A stretch of 9,525 nucleotides of DNA from Acidiferrobacteraceae bacterium (GTDB lineage: Bacteria > Pseudomonadota > Gammaproteobacteria > Acidiferrobacterales > Acidiferrobacteraceae), in contig DAHWKH010000076.1 of NCBI GenBank assembly GCA_027343725.1, forward strand, positions 1 through 9,525, in the 5' to 3' direction. The position numbers were made by a program, and so were the translations under genes. The notes beneath the pieces were generated by a model, which did no database searches, was not told the origin of the DNA, and was given only the letters and a program-made list of their open reading frames with translations. Positions 1-6,230 of the stretch are shown here, piece by piece; the stretch's first letter is position 1, and the number at the start of each line of letters is the position of its first letter.

Positions 1-503
1 AGGAAATCGCGGAACACGTCATGCTCGTGGATCTCGGGCGCAACGATTTGGGGCGGGTGGCGGCGACCGGGAGCGTCGCCGTGACCGAACGCATGGTCAT
101 CGAACGCTATTCGCACGTCATGCATCTCGTCTCGCACGTCACCGGCCGGTTGCTGGAGGGGCTCGATGCCCTCGATGTCTTGCGCGCGACGTTTCCCGCA
201 GGCACCCTGACGGGCGCGCCCAAGATCCGGGCGATGGAGATCATCGACGAGCTCGAGCCCATCAAGCGCAGCCTGTACGCGGGCGCGGTCGGCTATATCG
301 GGTGGAGCGGCAATATGGATATGGCGATCGCGATCCGCACCGCCGTCATCCGCGACGGCCGGCTCTACCTGCAAGTGGGGGCCGGGATCGTCGCCGACTC
401 GGTGCCCGAGCGCGAATGGGAGGAGACCCTGAACAAGGGCCGCGCCATGTTCAAGGCCGCCGAACTCGCGGCCCGGGGCGTGGATCGCAGCGAGCGCTCG
501 TAA
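1..503 (+). CDS. trpE: Anthranilate synthase component I, C-terminal part (5' end outside window)
   Basis: TrpE converts chorismate to anthranilate with ammonia delivered by TrpG, the first committed step of tryptophan synthesis in the cytoplasm. The frame is open from base 3 and encodes 166 residues ending at TAA 501-503. It shows the chorismate-binding fold signatures in order: DLGRNDLGRVA, the SHVMHLVSHVTG segment, FPAGTLTGAPKIRAMEII, GYIGWSGNMDMAIAIRT and the C-terminal LQVGAGIVADSVPEREWEE. These are characteristic of TrpE rather than isochorismate synthases; PabB is the nearest alternative but the sequence reads as TrpE throughout. The regulatory N-terminal half with the tryptophan site lies upstream of the window. 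The gene is separated from trpG by about 2.9 kb, so the two subunits of one enzyme are not in one simple transcript here. The end looks intact, with no sign of truncation by the downstream insert. Confidence 0.96.
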   Translation, partial: EIAEHVMLVDLGRNDLGRVAATGSVAVTERMVIERYSHVMHLVSHVTGRLLEGLDALDVLRATFPAGTLTGAPKIRAMEIIDELEPIKRSLYAGAVGYIGWSGNMDMAIAIRTAVIRDGRLYLQVGAGIVADSVPEREWEETLNKGRAMFKAAELAARGVDRSERS

Positions 504-530
504 ACGGCCGCGGTTCCGTCGGGCGGGGGG

Positions 531-567
531 CTTGGGCCAACGCCCGTTGACAGGCGGTTGGCCCAAG
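531..567. repeat. Strong inverted repeat downstream of trpE
   Basis: An 11-base perfect inverted repeat (CTTGGGCCAAC at 531-541 against GTTGGCCCAAG at 557-567) extends by three more pairs (GCC/GGC) with a single bulged G, leaving the loop CGTTGACA. It sits 27 bases after the trpE stop, where a transcription end would be expected. There is no T-tract directly after it on either strand, so it is not a canonical intrinsic terminator; it could be a 3'-end stabilising or factor-assisted terminator, or a repeat-element copy. Confidence 0.6.
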
Positions 568-604
568 TCGAGACTCGCGGGCGGGTGGTTTTGTCGGGGG
601 CGCC

Positions 605-901
605 ATGGCGACCAGGACCAAGCGCTGGTCTCAGCGGGTCACACAAACGAGCAATGCCTTGGACCTCGAGCCCGGCGTGTTCTCGCAACCGGACCCGCGC
701 GCCATCGCGTTGTCGCTCAAACGCTCCGCTGATCGGAGCGCGCGCCGCAAGGCCTCCCCGCTGCGCTCGGCGATGTCCATGCTCACGTTTTACATCAATC
801 GCGCGGGCCAAAGCCTGCCCGCATCCCAGCGCCTCGTACTGGAGCGCGCCAAGGGGGAACTGCGCGCCCTGTACGGCAAGTCCTCGGGGACAGGCGTGTG
901 A
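605..901 (+). CDS. DUF3175 family small basic protein
   Basis: Encodes 98 residues that match my memory of the DUF3175 family almost from end to end. The N-terminal RWSQRVTQTSNALDLEPGVF (residues 7-26) is followed by a basic helix-like stretch with SLKRSADRS and RRKASPLRSAMSML, then TFYINRAGQSL (61-71) and a C-terminal charged helix. No catalytic motif, signal peptide or membrane segment is visible. It is rich in Arg, Lys and Ser and likely cytoplasmic, perhaps binding nucleic acid, but that is only inferred from charge. Family function is unknown. ATG 605 is preceded by a G-run at 596-600 with short spacing. The gene stands alone between trpE and the lower-G+C cassette, and its own G+C resembles the trp genes, so it is probably part of the older chromosome rather than of the insert. 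Confidence 0.88.
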   Translation: MATRTKRWSQRVTQTSNALDLEPGVFSQPDPRAIALSLKRSADRSARRKASPLRSAMSMLTFYINRAGQSLPASQRLVLERAKGELRALYGKSSGTGV

Positions 902-1277
902 GCCCGAAGGGCCCACGACGACCTGTGGGATCGGGCTGAAACGGCCTCAATCGGGTGAGCGGTGAGTGGGGGGCATGCCGCCCGTTATGTCCCCTCCCCG
1001 CGAAAAGACACGGAATGACAGGATGTTGACGGCATCGGCCGGATTGCGGCCCGCGTACCCGGCAAAGAGTGGGAGGGGGTGGCCGACAGCGACTGTCGCC
1101 CATGATCCGGCCGGATTTGCCCGGTGACAACATCGGCCGGAATCGCTTATGATTTGGGCGCCCGAGCTTGGCCGAGCGCGATCGGCATGCCCATAAGGAC
1201 CGATCCGGCCTGCCAGGTGAGTGTCGGCGCATGGGATGGGTTACGTGTAACTCACAAATGGGATCCTGGGCGATACG
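902..1277. other. Intergenic region upstream of the three-gene cassette
   Basis: I see no convincing gene in these 376 bases: open frames here have no recognisable product and are antisense or out-of-frame readings of GC-rich DNA. It holds a 17-base imperfect direct repeat, TGACggCATCGGCCGGA at 1027-1043 and TGACaaCATCGGCCGGA at 1125-1141 (15 of 17 identical), a 12-base perfect palindrome ATCCGGCCGGAT at 1105-1116, a promoter at 1124-1153, and a short dyad GTTACgtGTAAC at 1240-1251 shortly before the first cassette gene. Confidence 0.6.
1124..1153 (+). promoter_or_regulatory. Predicted sigma70-type promoter of the cassette
   Basis: GTGACA (1124-1129, 5 of 6 to TTGACA) and TATGAT (1148-1153, 5 of 6 to TATAAT) are separated by 18 bases. 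Transcription would start near 1160 and give a leader of roughly 118 bases before the GTG start at 1278. The -35 box lies inside the second copy of the direct repeat (1125-1141), and a 12-base palindrome ends 7 bases upstream, so a repressor or activator could act here. The match is by eye only. Confidence 0.6.
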
Positions 1278-2015
1278 GTGCCAGCACAACCATACGATCA
1301 GCCGCCGATTACCGAAGCCGTCATTGGGATTGGTTTCGCGCGTCCGATTGAAGAGGATTTAACGGATCTCCAAAAAACCTTCTCCCGACGCTACCCCCAC
1401 AGCCAGATGTTCAAAACGGTCAGCGTGAACGTCGAATTGGGGGACACGCCGAACTCGAACGTGCAAGAGACCGATCGTGGTTACAGGCTTTCCTCGTCCG
1501 ACCTGACGGAGCTTCTTGTGCTGCTCCCGAGGTCGATCACGGTTTCCCAGCTTGCGCCTTATCCGGGATGGGACCGGTTTTTTGATCGCTTTCGCAGAGA
1601 TTGGAGGCTTTGGAGACGGACACTGGGATTTCGGACCGTTCAGAGAATCGGTGTCCGATACATCAATCGCCTGGATATCCCCGTTGAAGGGCCGACCGTC
1701 GAGCACGAGAAGTATTTGAACGTATTTCCCCATGTCGCCTCCGAATTCGGCCCGCTGCAAGCGTATTCCGTGCAGGTCAAAATCCTGATGGATGACCTCA
1801 AAGCGGAATTGGTGATCAATTCCGCGTCGGTCCCGTCGCCCATTTTGAATCATGCCTCGTTCATCATCGATCAAGACATCACGAGACAGGTTGAGGTCCC
1901 TCAAAAGGACAAGGAGATTTTTGATCTCCTGGATCAAATCAGGCACAAAAAGAATCGAGTGTTCGAGTCGTGTGTCACCGATCACGCGAGAGGGTTGTTC
2001 CGACGTGAGAAATGA
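1278..2015 (+). CDS. TIGR04255 family protein (function unknown), first gene of the cassette
   Basis: Encodes 245 residues that I recognise as the sporadically distributed TIGR04255 family. Family hallmarks in order are: N-terminal PPITEAVIGIGF (9-20), YRLSSSDLTELLVL followed by ITVSQLAPYPGW (87-98), the FRRDWRLWRRTLG region, RIGVRYINRLDIP (123-135), a central IIDQDI segment (196-201) and the C-terminal motif with KKNRVFESCVTDHARGLF (224-241). Length suits the family. No catalytic residues are known to me, and no signal peptide or membrane segment is visible. The start is GTG 1278: the only in-frame stop upstream is TAA 1248-1250 and no ATG follows it, and the N-terminus then begins just before the conserved PPITEAV. 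Codon use (many AAA, TTT, GAT, ATT) and lower G+C differ from the trp genes, suggesting transfer. It overlaps the next gene and is probably translationally coupled to it. Confidence 0.85.
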   Translation: MPAQPYDQPPITEAVIGIGFARPIEEDLTDLQKTFSRRYPHSQMFKTVSVNVELGDTPNSNVQETDRGYRLSSSDLTELLVLLPRSITVSQLAPYPGWDRFFDRFRRDWRLWRRTLGFRTVQRIGVRYINRLDIPVEGPTVEHEKYLNVFPHVASEFGPLQAYSVQVKILMDDLKAELVINSASVPSPILNHASFIIDQDITRQVEVPQKDKEIFDLLDQIRHKKNRVFESCVTDHARGLFRREK

Positions 2016-2625
2016 GTTTGTTTACAAACCCGTGTCATTACGGAGCCAGACCTTGTCCGATATTTCGACAACCAGCCCCTTTTCTCCCCCGTACCGCAAC
2101 GAGGATAAGTCGCTTGCGCTTCTCAGAAAGCGCGTGACGTCCCTTCATAATCCCCCGTCACCCGCGGCCTTCGGTTTGCAGATCACGGGCGAAGAGGCGC
2201 TCGAAGCCAGGTTGTTCGATGCGACGGCCAATGCGAAGGTTCTGACCTCGCAAGTCGCTATGCACATGGATCGCGAGTGGCGCGACCGGCTCTTTCGGCA
2301 ATTGGATTCCCTCCACGATCCCGAGGAATGGGATCCCGAAGACCGACCCGTCGAGAGGGCGTCTTTTGCGACGTTCCTAAAGGCCATCTTGGCCCTCTCG
2401 CCGACGGTGAGACCGGGATTGGGTTTGTCGCAGCGGGGCTATTTGCTCGCGGCCTGGACGCGCGCACGGGATCGCTTGACCATTGAGTTTTTGCCGAAAG
2501 ACCGCGTGCGGTGGGTGATATCGGACGAGAGGCAGGGGGAGGAGGCGCGTTTCGCCGGCCAGGTTGCGGTGTCGCGTCTCGTCGAGAGCCTCAAGCCCTA
2601 TGAGCCGGAACGGTGGCTGTCATAA
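2005..2625 (+). CDS. Uncharacterised cassette protein 2
   Basis: Encodes 206 residues when started at GTG 2005, which overlaps the end of the TIGR04255 gene by 11 bases and has a purine-rich GAGAGGG tract 10 bases upstream. The frame is open further upstream to an ATG at 1852, but that part lies inside the coding sequence of the previous gene and reads as an out-of-frame shadow. The first 50 residues look low in structure (Ser, Thr, Pro). The rest looks folded: a helical region with MDREWRDRLFRQLDSL (88-103), an acidic turn HDPEEWDPEDRP (104-115), a helix FATFLKAIL, then likely beta strands GYLLAAWTRARDRLTIEFL and RVRWVISD (145-174), and a C-terminal LVESLKPYEPERWL. I do not recognise a named domain; my impression is that similar proteins accompany TIGR04255 genes elsewhere. 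No membrane segment. Confidence 0.78.
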   Translation: MRNEFVYKPVSLRSQTLSDISTTSPFSPPYRNEDKSLALLRKRVTSLHNPPSPAAFGLQITGEEALEARLFDATANAKVLTSQVAMHMDREWRDRLFRQLDSLHDPEEWDPEDRPVERASFATFLKAILALSPTVRPGLGLSQRGYLLAAWTRARDRLTIEFLPKDRVRWVISDERQGEEARFAGQVAVSRLVESLKPYEPERWLS

Positions 2626-3093
2626 ATGCTGAAGACAGGCCAACAATTGCTGAATGCGCGTCACGTTTTACGACGTGTGCCCTGGGCCCGCCTCAGGAGG
2701 GACGATCACGACAATGTCCTCGGCTTTCTTCCCAGCGCCTTTGAGTTGCGGGACGGGGAAGAGGCGCTTTCGGTGAACTGGGTCGAATATCATCAGGGTG
2801 CCACACACGCGGAGAGAGTCGTGCAGTGCGTCGCGGAATTGCGGGCGGCTGCGGGCCGGCAGGGCAAGCAGATCGGTCAGAAGGCCGGTTTTGGCATTGC
2901 GGATGTCGGGAGGGTGAGAGACGTTTGCAGTGGGCGCTTGAAGGCTGTGCGCATCGTGTATACGCCGACACAAGAGATTCCGTCGCACGCTTCGATCAAG
3001 AAATTGCCGAAAGACGATTTCGAGCTTCTCGAAGCTCTTGCCGCTGATGCCTTTACGGAAATGGTCATGAACAGGGATATTCCGGCGGCCTGA
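2626..3093 (+). CDS. Uncharacterised cassette protein 3
   Basis: Encodes 155 residues. The ATG at 2626 follows the stop of the previous gene (2623-2625) with no base between, so the two are almost certainly one translationally coupled unit; GGTGG at 2612-2616 may serve as ribosome binding site. The N-terminal half carries HVLRRVPWARLRRD and VLGFLPSAFELRDGEEALSV (31-50) then NWVEYH (51-56). The C-terminal half has KAVRIVYTP (106-114), PSHASIKKLPKDDFELLEAL (119-138) and ADAFTEMV. A pattern of short strands followed by a final helix seems likely. No signal peptide, membrane helix or known catalytic motif is seen, and I cannot name a family. It is the last gene of the cassette; the next 324 bases are non-coding. 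Function may be shared with its two partners, since the packing implies balanced expression. Confidence 0.78.
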   Translation: MLKTGQQLLNARHVLRRVPWARLRRDDHDNVLGFLPSAFELRDGEEALSVNWVEYHQGATHAERVVQCVAELRAAAGRQGKQIGQKAGFGIADVGRVRDVCSGRLKAVRIVYTPTQEIPSHASIKKLPKDDFELLEALAADAFTEMVMNRDIPAA

Positions 3094-3417
3094 TTGGTTG
3101 TCGGCTATCCGGTTTCGGGAAAGCGTGGCCATCGGTCCGGGCGGAGCCTGTTCGATGGGCAATCCGGCCTGAACCGCGCGCCATCAAGAAGTCGGCGCTA
3201 GGCCGGGACGCGCGGTGTTGTGGCAATGACGGCGCCGCCCCCGGGATCCTGTGCGAGCGTGGTTGCGGGTTTGATCGGAGCCGATCGACGCTTGCCTGCG
3301 CCTCTGGCACAATACCCGCGATTCCCGCGGATTCCGATGATGGCCCACGGCCCATGCGGGAGAACGCGGGCGGCAAACGCCAAAGTCGCGAGTGGGGCCT
3401 AGGGGAGACGGCCAGCC
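3094..3417. other. Intergenic region between cassette and trpG
   Basis: I see no convincing gene in these 324 bases. A weak dyad, CCATCG at 3129-3134 with CGATGG at 3153-3158, follows the cassette without a T-tract. The sequence returns to high G+C around 3160. Two short words also present upstream of the cassette recur here in the same order: ATCCGGCCTG (3162-3171; also 1203-1212) and GTCGGCGC (3191-3198; also 1223-1230). A possible trpG promoter lies at 3285-3313. Confidence 0.55.
3285..3313 (+). promoter_or_regulatory. Possible trpG operon promoter with overlapping palindrome
   Basis: TCGACG (3285-3290, 4 of 6 to consensus) and CACAAT (3308-3313, 4 of 6) are 17 bases apart, and TGG directly before the -10 box gives an extended -10 element (TGn). 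A 14-base inverted repeat GATCGG-AG-CCGATC (3273-3286) touches the -35 box and could be an operator. The leader to TTG 3418 would be about 98 bases. I see no tryptophan leader peptide in it. Both boxes are only moderate matches. Confidence 0.38.
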
Positions 3418-3993
3418 TTGTTGCTGATGATCGATAATTACGATTCCTTCACCTACAACCTCGTGCAATATTTGGGGGAGCTGGGGGAAGAGGTGCGCGT
3501 CGCGCGCAACGACGAGATCACGCTCGCGGAGATCGAGCGCCTGGCGCCTGAGCGCATCGTGATCTCGCCCGGCCCTTGCACGCCCAACGAGGCCGGCATC
3601 TCGCTCGACCTCGTCTTGCGCTTCGGCGAGCACATCCCGATCCTCGGGGTGTGTCTCGGTCATCAGAGCATCGGCCAGGCCTTCGGCGGGCGCGTCGTGC
3701 GCGCCAAACGCGTGATGCACGGCAAGACCTCGCCCATCCACCATACCGGCGTCGGGGTGTTTCAGGGCCTGCCAGAGGACTTCGCGGCCACCCGCTATCA
3801 CTCGCTGGTGGTGGCGCAGGACGACTTGCCGGAATGCCTCGAGGTCACGGCCGTGAGCGGCGATGACAACGAGATCATGGGACTGCGCCACAAATGGTGG
3901 CCGGTGGAGGGGGTGCAGTTCCACCCGGAATCGATTCTGAGCGAGCACGGCCGGGGACTGCTTGCGAATTTTCTGGGGGCCCGCCGCCCGTGA
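3418..3993 (+). CDS. trpG: Anthranilate synthase component II, glutamine amidotransferase
   Basis: TrpG hydrolyses glutamine and passes ammonia to TrpE; many bacteria use the same protein with PabB for p-aminobenzoate. The 191-residue product is a full-length class I glutamine amidotransferase. It begins MLLMIDNYDSFTYNLVQYL, has the oxyanion region VISPGPCTPNEAG (48-60), the nucleophile Cys79 in GVCLGHQ, the KTSPIHH stretch and the remaining triad residues His169 and Glu171 in VQFHPES. The start is TTG 3418, chosen because GGGGAG at 3402-3407 is 10 bases upstream and because family members begin MLL(M)IDNYDSF; an ATG at 3427 would be 19 bases away. The stop overlaps the trpD start as GTGA (3990-3993), so translation is coupled. 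It heads a five-gene operon. Confidence 0.97.
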   Translation: MLLMIDNYDSFTYNLVQYLGELGEEVRVARNDEITLAEIERLAPERIVISPGPCTPNEAGISLDLVLRFGEHIPILGVCLGHQSIGQAFGGRVVRAKRVMHGKTSPIHHTGVGVFQGLPEDFAATRYHSLVVAQDDLPECLEVTAVSGDDNEIMGLRHKWWPVEGVQFHPESILSEHGRGLLANFLGARRP

Positions 3994-5018
3994 ATGGCCT
4001 CGAAGGCGCCTTGCGCACACTGGCCGAGGCGCGCGGCCTCACGGCCGAGGAAATGAAGTCCGCGCTTGCGATCGTGATGAGCGGGGCGGGCACGCCGGTG
4101 CAAGTGGGCGGTTTCCTCATGGGCTTGCGCGTCAAGGGCGAGTCGGTCGAGGAAATGGTGGCCGCGGCCCAAGTCCTGCGCGATCTCGCGGTCCCGGTCA
4201 CGGTCGCCGATCGCCGGCATCTCATCGATACCTGCGGCACGGGCGGGGACGGGGCCTCGACGTTCAATATCTCGACTGGCGCCGCACTCGTGTGCGCGTG
4301 CGCGGGCGCGCGGGTCGCGAAGCACGGAAACCGCTCGGTCTCGAGCCGCTCGGGCAGCGCCGATGTCCTCGAGGCCGCGGGTGTGGTGTTGGATCTCGAC
4401 CCGGCGCTCGTTGGGCGTTGCATCGATGACTTGGGGATCGGCTTCCTGTTCGCGCAGCGCCATCACGAGGCGATGCGTCATGCGGCCGTGGCCCGCAAGG
4501 AGCTCGGCGTGCGCACCCTGTTCAATCTCTTAGGCCCGCTCACGAACCCGGCGCGCGCGCCGCGCCAGCTCGTCGGCGTGTTCGCGGACGCGCTCCTCGA
4601 GCCGTTCGCCTCGGCCCTCCGGGACTTGGGCAGCGAGCACGCGCTCGTCGTGCACGCCGAAGACGGCCTCGATGAGATCAGCCCCGGGGCGCCGACCGCG
4701 GTGTGCGAGTGGCGCGCGGGGGCGCTGCGCCGCTACCGGATCGAACCCGCGGATTTCGGTCTGACCCCCGGCGATATCGGGGCCCTCAGGGTTGCCGATG
4801 CCGCGGAGAGCCTCGCGCTTTTGCGCGCGGCGCTCGCCGGCGGTGACGGGGTCGCCGGCACCGCGATTGCCTTGAATGCCGGGGCCGGCCTCTACGTGGC
4901 GGGCCTGGCCCCCGATCTCCCCGCCGGCATCGCGCGGGCGCGCGCGGTCCTGCAGGTGGGATCGGCGCTGCAAAAACTCGCGGAGTGGGCCGCGTTCACG
5001 CGCGCCCACGCGTCATGA
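3990..5018 (+). CDS. trpD: Anthranilate phosphoribosyltransferase
   Basis: Joins anthranilate to phosphoribosyl pyrophosphate, the second step of the branch. The 342-residue product has the usual TrpD length. The N-terminal helical domain (MNGLEGALRTLAEARGLTAEE) is followed by the PRPP-binding loop CGTGGDGASTFNIS (82-95), the KHGNRSVSSRSGSAD loop (111-125) that contacts PRPP and anthranilate, and the LGPLTNPA motif. GTG 3990 is chosen as start because it gives the normal N-terminus and overlaps the trpG stop by 4 bases; the frame stays open further upstream but only within trpG. The ATG at 3994 is out of frame. The 3' end overlaps trpC as ATGA (5015-5018). G+C is very high and matches its neighbours in the operon. 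Confidence 0.97.
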   Translation: MNGLEGALRTLAEARGLTAEEMKSALAIVMSGAGTPVQVGGFLMGLRVKGESVEEMVAAAQVLRDLAVPVTVADRRHLIDTCGTGGDGASTFNISTGAALVCACAGARVAKHGNRSVSSRSGSADVLEAAGVVLDLDPALVGRCIDDLGIGFLFAQRHHEAMRHAAVARKELGVRTLFNLLGPLTNPARAPRQLVGVFADALLEPFASALRDLGSEHALVVHAEDGLDEISPGAPTAVCEWRAGALRRYRIEPADFGLTPGDIGALRVADAAESLALLRAALAGGDGVAGTAIALNAGAGLYVAGLAPDLPAGIARARAVLQVGSALQKLAEWAAFTRAHAS

Positions 5019-5812
5019 ACGACGTCCTGACGCGCATCCTGTGCGATAAGCGGGCGGAGGTCGCGCGCGCGCGTGCGAGTGTTGGCCTCTCGGTCCTCGA
5101 AGAGCGGATCGCGGCCCTGCCGCCCGCGCGCGGCTTCGTGGCGGCGCTCGAGGCCCAAGTGGCCAAGGGACGCCCGGCCGTGATCGCCGAGATGAAGCGC
5201 GCCTCCCCGAGCCGCGGCCTCCTGCGGCATGCGTTCGACCCGCAGGCGCTTGCGCGCGCCTACGAGCAGGCGGGTGCCGCCGCCCTGTCGGTGTTGACGG
5301 ACGGCCCCTACTTTCAGGGGAGTGCGAGCGACCTCGTGCGCGCGCGCGCGAGCTGCCGGTTGCCGGTGCTGCGCAAGGACTTCGTGGTCGACCGCTATCA
5401 GGTCGCCGAGTCCCGGGCGATGGGGGCCGATGCCTGTCTTTTGATCGTGGCCGCGCTCCCAGGCGACGGGCTCGCGGACCTGGCCGGGAGCGCGCGCGAT
5501 TACGGCCTCGATGCCTTGATCGAGGTGCACGACCCACACGAACTCGAACGCGCCCTGGCCTTGCCCGAGGCGCTCATCGGAATCAACAATCGCGACCTGA
5601 AGACCTTCGCGACGACGCTTGAGACGAGCCTTGCGCTCGTGCGCGCGGTGCCCGCAGGGCGGCTCGTGATCACGGAAAGCGGGGTGGGGGCGCCCGAGGA
5701 TGTCGCGCGGCTGCGCGCCGGCGGCCTCCAGGGATTCTTGATCGGCGAGGCCTTTATGACGGCGCCCGATCCCGGGGAGAGATTACGGCAATTGTTCATG
5801 GGGTGGCTATGA
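5015..5812 (+). CDS. trpC: Indole-3-glycerol phosphate synthase
   Basis: Closes carboxyphenylamino-deoxyribulose phosphate to indole-3-glycerol phosphate. The 265-residue product is a monofunctional (beta/alpha)8 barrel without a fused TrpF domain. Catalytic and binding residues are all visible: Glu59 and Lys61 in IAEMKRASPSRG, Lys121 in LRKDFVVDRYQ, Glu170 in LIEVHDPHEL, Asn191 in IGINNRDLKTF, and Glu221-Ser222 in ITESGV, with the phosphate-binding FLIGEAFM at 241-248. ATG 5015 overlaps the trpD stop by 4 bases and gives the standard N-terminus (VLTRILCDKRAEV); earlier in-frame codons lie inside trpD. Its own stop overlaps the OsmC-like gene by 4 bases. trpF, trpB and trpA are not in the window. 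Confidence 0.97.
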   Translation: MNDVLTRILCDKRAEVARARASVGLSVLEERIAALPPARGFVAALEAQVAKGRPAVIAEMKRASPSRGLLRHAFDPQALARAYEQAGAAALSVLTDGPYFQGSASDLVRARASCRLPVLRKDFVVDRYQVAESRAMGADACLLIVAALPGDGLADLAGSARDYGLDALIEVHDPHELERALALPEALIGINNRDLKTFATTLETSLALVRAVPAGRLVITESGVGAPEDVARLRAGGLQGFLIGEAFMTAPDPGERLRQLFMGWL

Positions 5813-6228
5813 AAGTGGCAGTCGAGTGGGAAGGGGAAGTGGCCTTCAGCGCCACGACCGAGAGCGGTCATCGTCTGGTGATGGATGGGCCCGCCGAACA
5901 CGGCGGCCGGGGCCTTGGGCCGCGGCCGACGGAGATGGTGCTGGCGGGTTTGGGCGGCTGCACGTCGTTCGATGTCGTCCACATCCTGCGCAAGGGGCGC
6001 GCCGACGTGCGTGCCTGCAGTACCCGCATCGAGGCGGATCGCGCGCCCGAGGATCCCAAGGTCTTCACCCGCATCCACGTGCATTTCACGGTCAGCGGGC
6101 GCGGTCTCAAGGAATCGGTGGTGGAGCGCGCCATCCGGCTTTCGGCCGAGACCTACTGCTCGGTGTCGATCATGCTCGAAAAGACGGCCGCCATCAGCCA
6201 CTCCTTCGAGATCGTCGAGGTCGATTAG
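5809..6228 (+). CDS. OsmC-like protein
   Basis: A 139-residue member of the OsmC/Ohr superfamily, small cytoplasmic proteins of which several reduce organic hydroperoxides through two conserved cysteines. Here they are Cys51 in the motif LAGLGGCTSFDVVHIL (45-60) and Cys117 in AETYCSVSIML. The GPRPTEMVLAGLGGC layout fits the YhfA-like branch rather than Ohr; YhfA-type proteins have no firmly assigned substrate, so peroxidase activity is inference. ATG 5809 overlaps the trpC TGA (ATGA) and follows GGGGTGG; the GTG at 5803 is a less likely start. An OsmC-like gene also lies just downstream of trpGDC in Pseudomonas aeruginosa (there after vfr), so its presence looks ancestral, while the vfr/crp gene expected between them is absent here. 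Confidence 0.92.
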   Translation: MKVAVEWEGEVAFSATTESGHRLVMDGPAEHGGRGLGPRPTEMVLAGLGGCTSFDVVHILRKGRADVRACSTRIEADRAPEDPKVFTRIHVHFTVSGRGLKESVVERAIRLSAETYCSVSIMLEKTAAISHSFEIVEVD

Positions 6229-6230
6229 CG

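Noticed and set aside
558..1289. Overlapping plus and minus open frames around the DUF3175 gene and the following gap
   Set aside because: Their products are low-complexity Arg/Pro/Gly-rich sequences out of frame with or antisense to DUF3175, with no recognisable domain.
1359..1985. A 208-codon minus-strand frame opposite the TIGR04255 gene
   Set aside because: The plus-strand gene matches a known family along its whole length; the antisense product shows no family features.
1852..2004. Upstream extension of cassette gene 2 to ATG 1852
   Set aside because: This part overlaps the conserved C-terminus of the TIGR04255 gene and is Ser/Arg-rich out-of-frame reading; GTG 2005 is the better start.
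3184..4020. A 278-codon open frame on the minus strand
   Set aside because: It lies antisense to trpG and the region before it and has no recognisable motifs.
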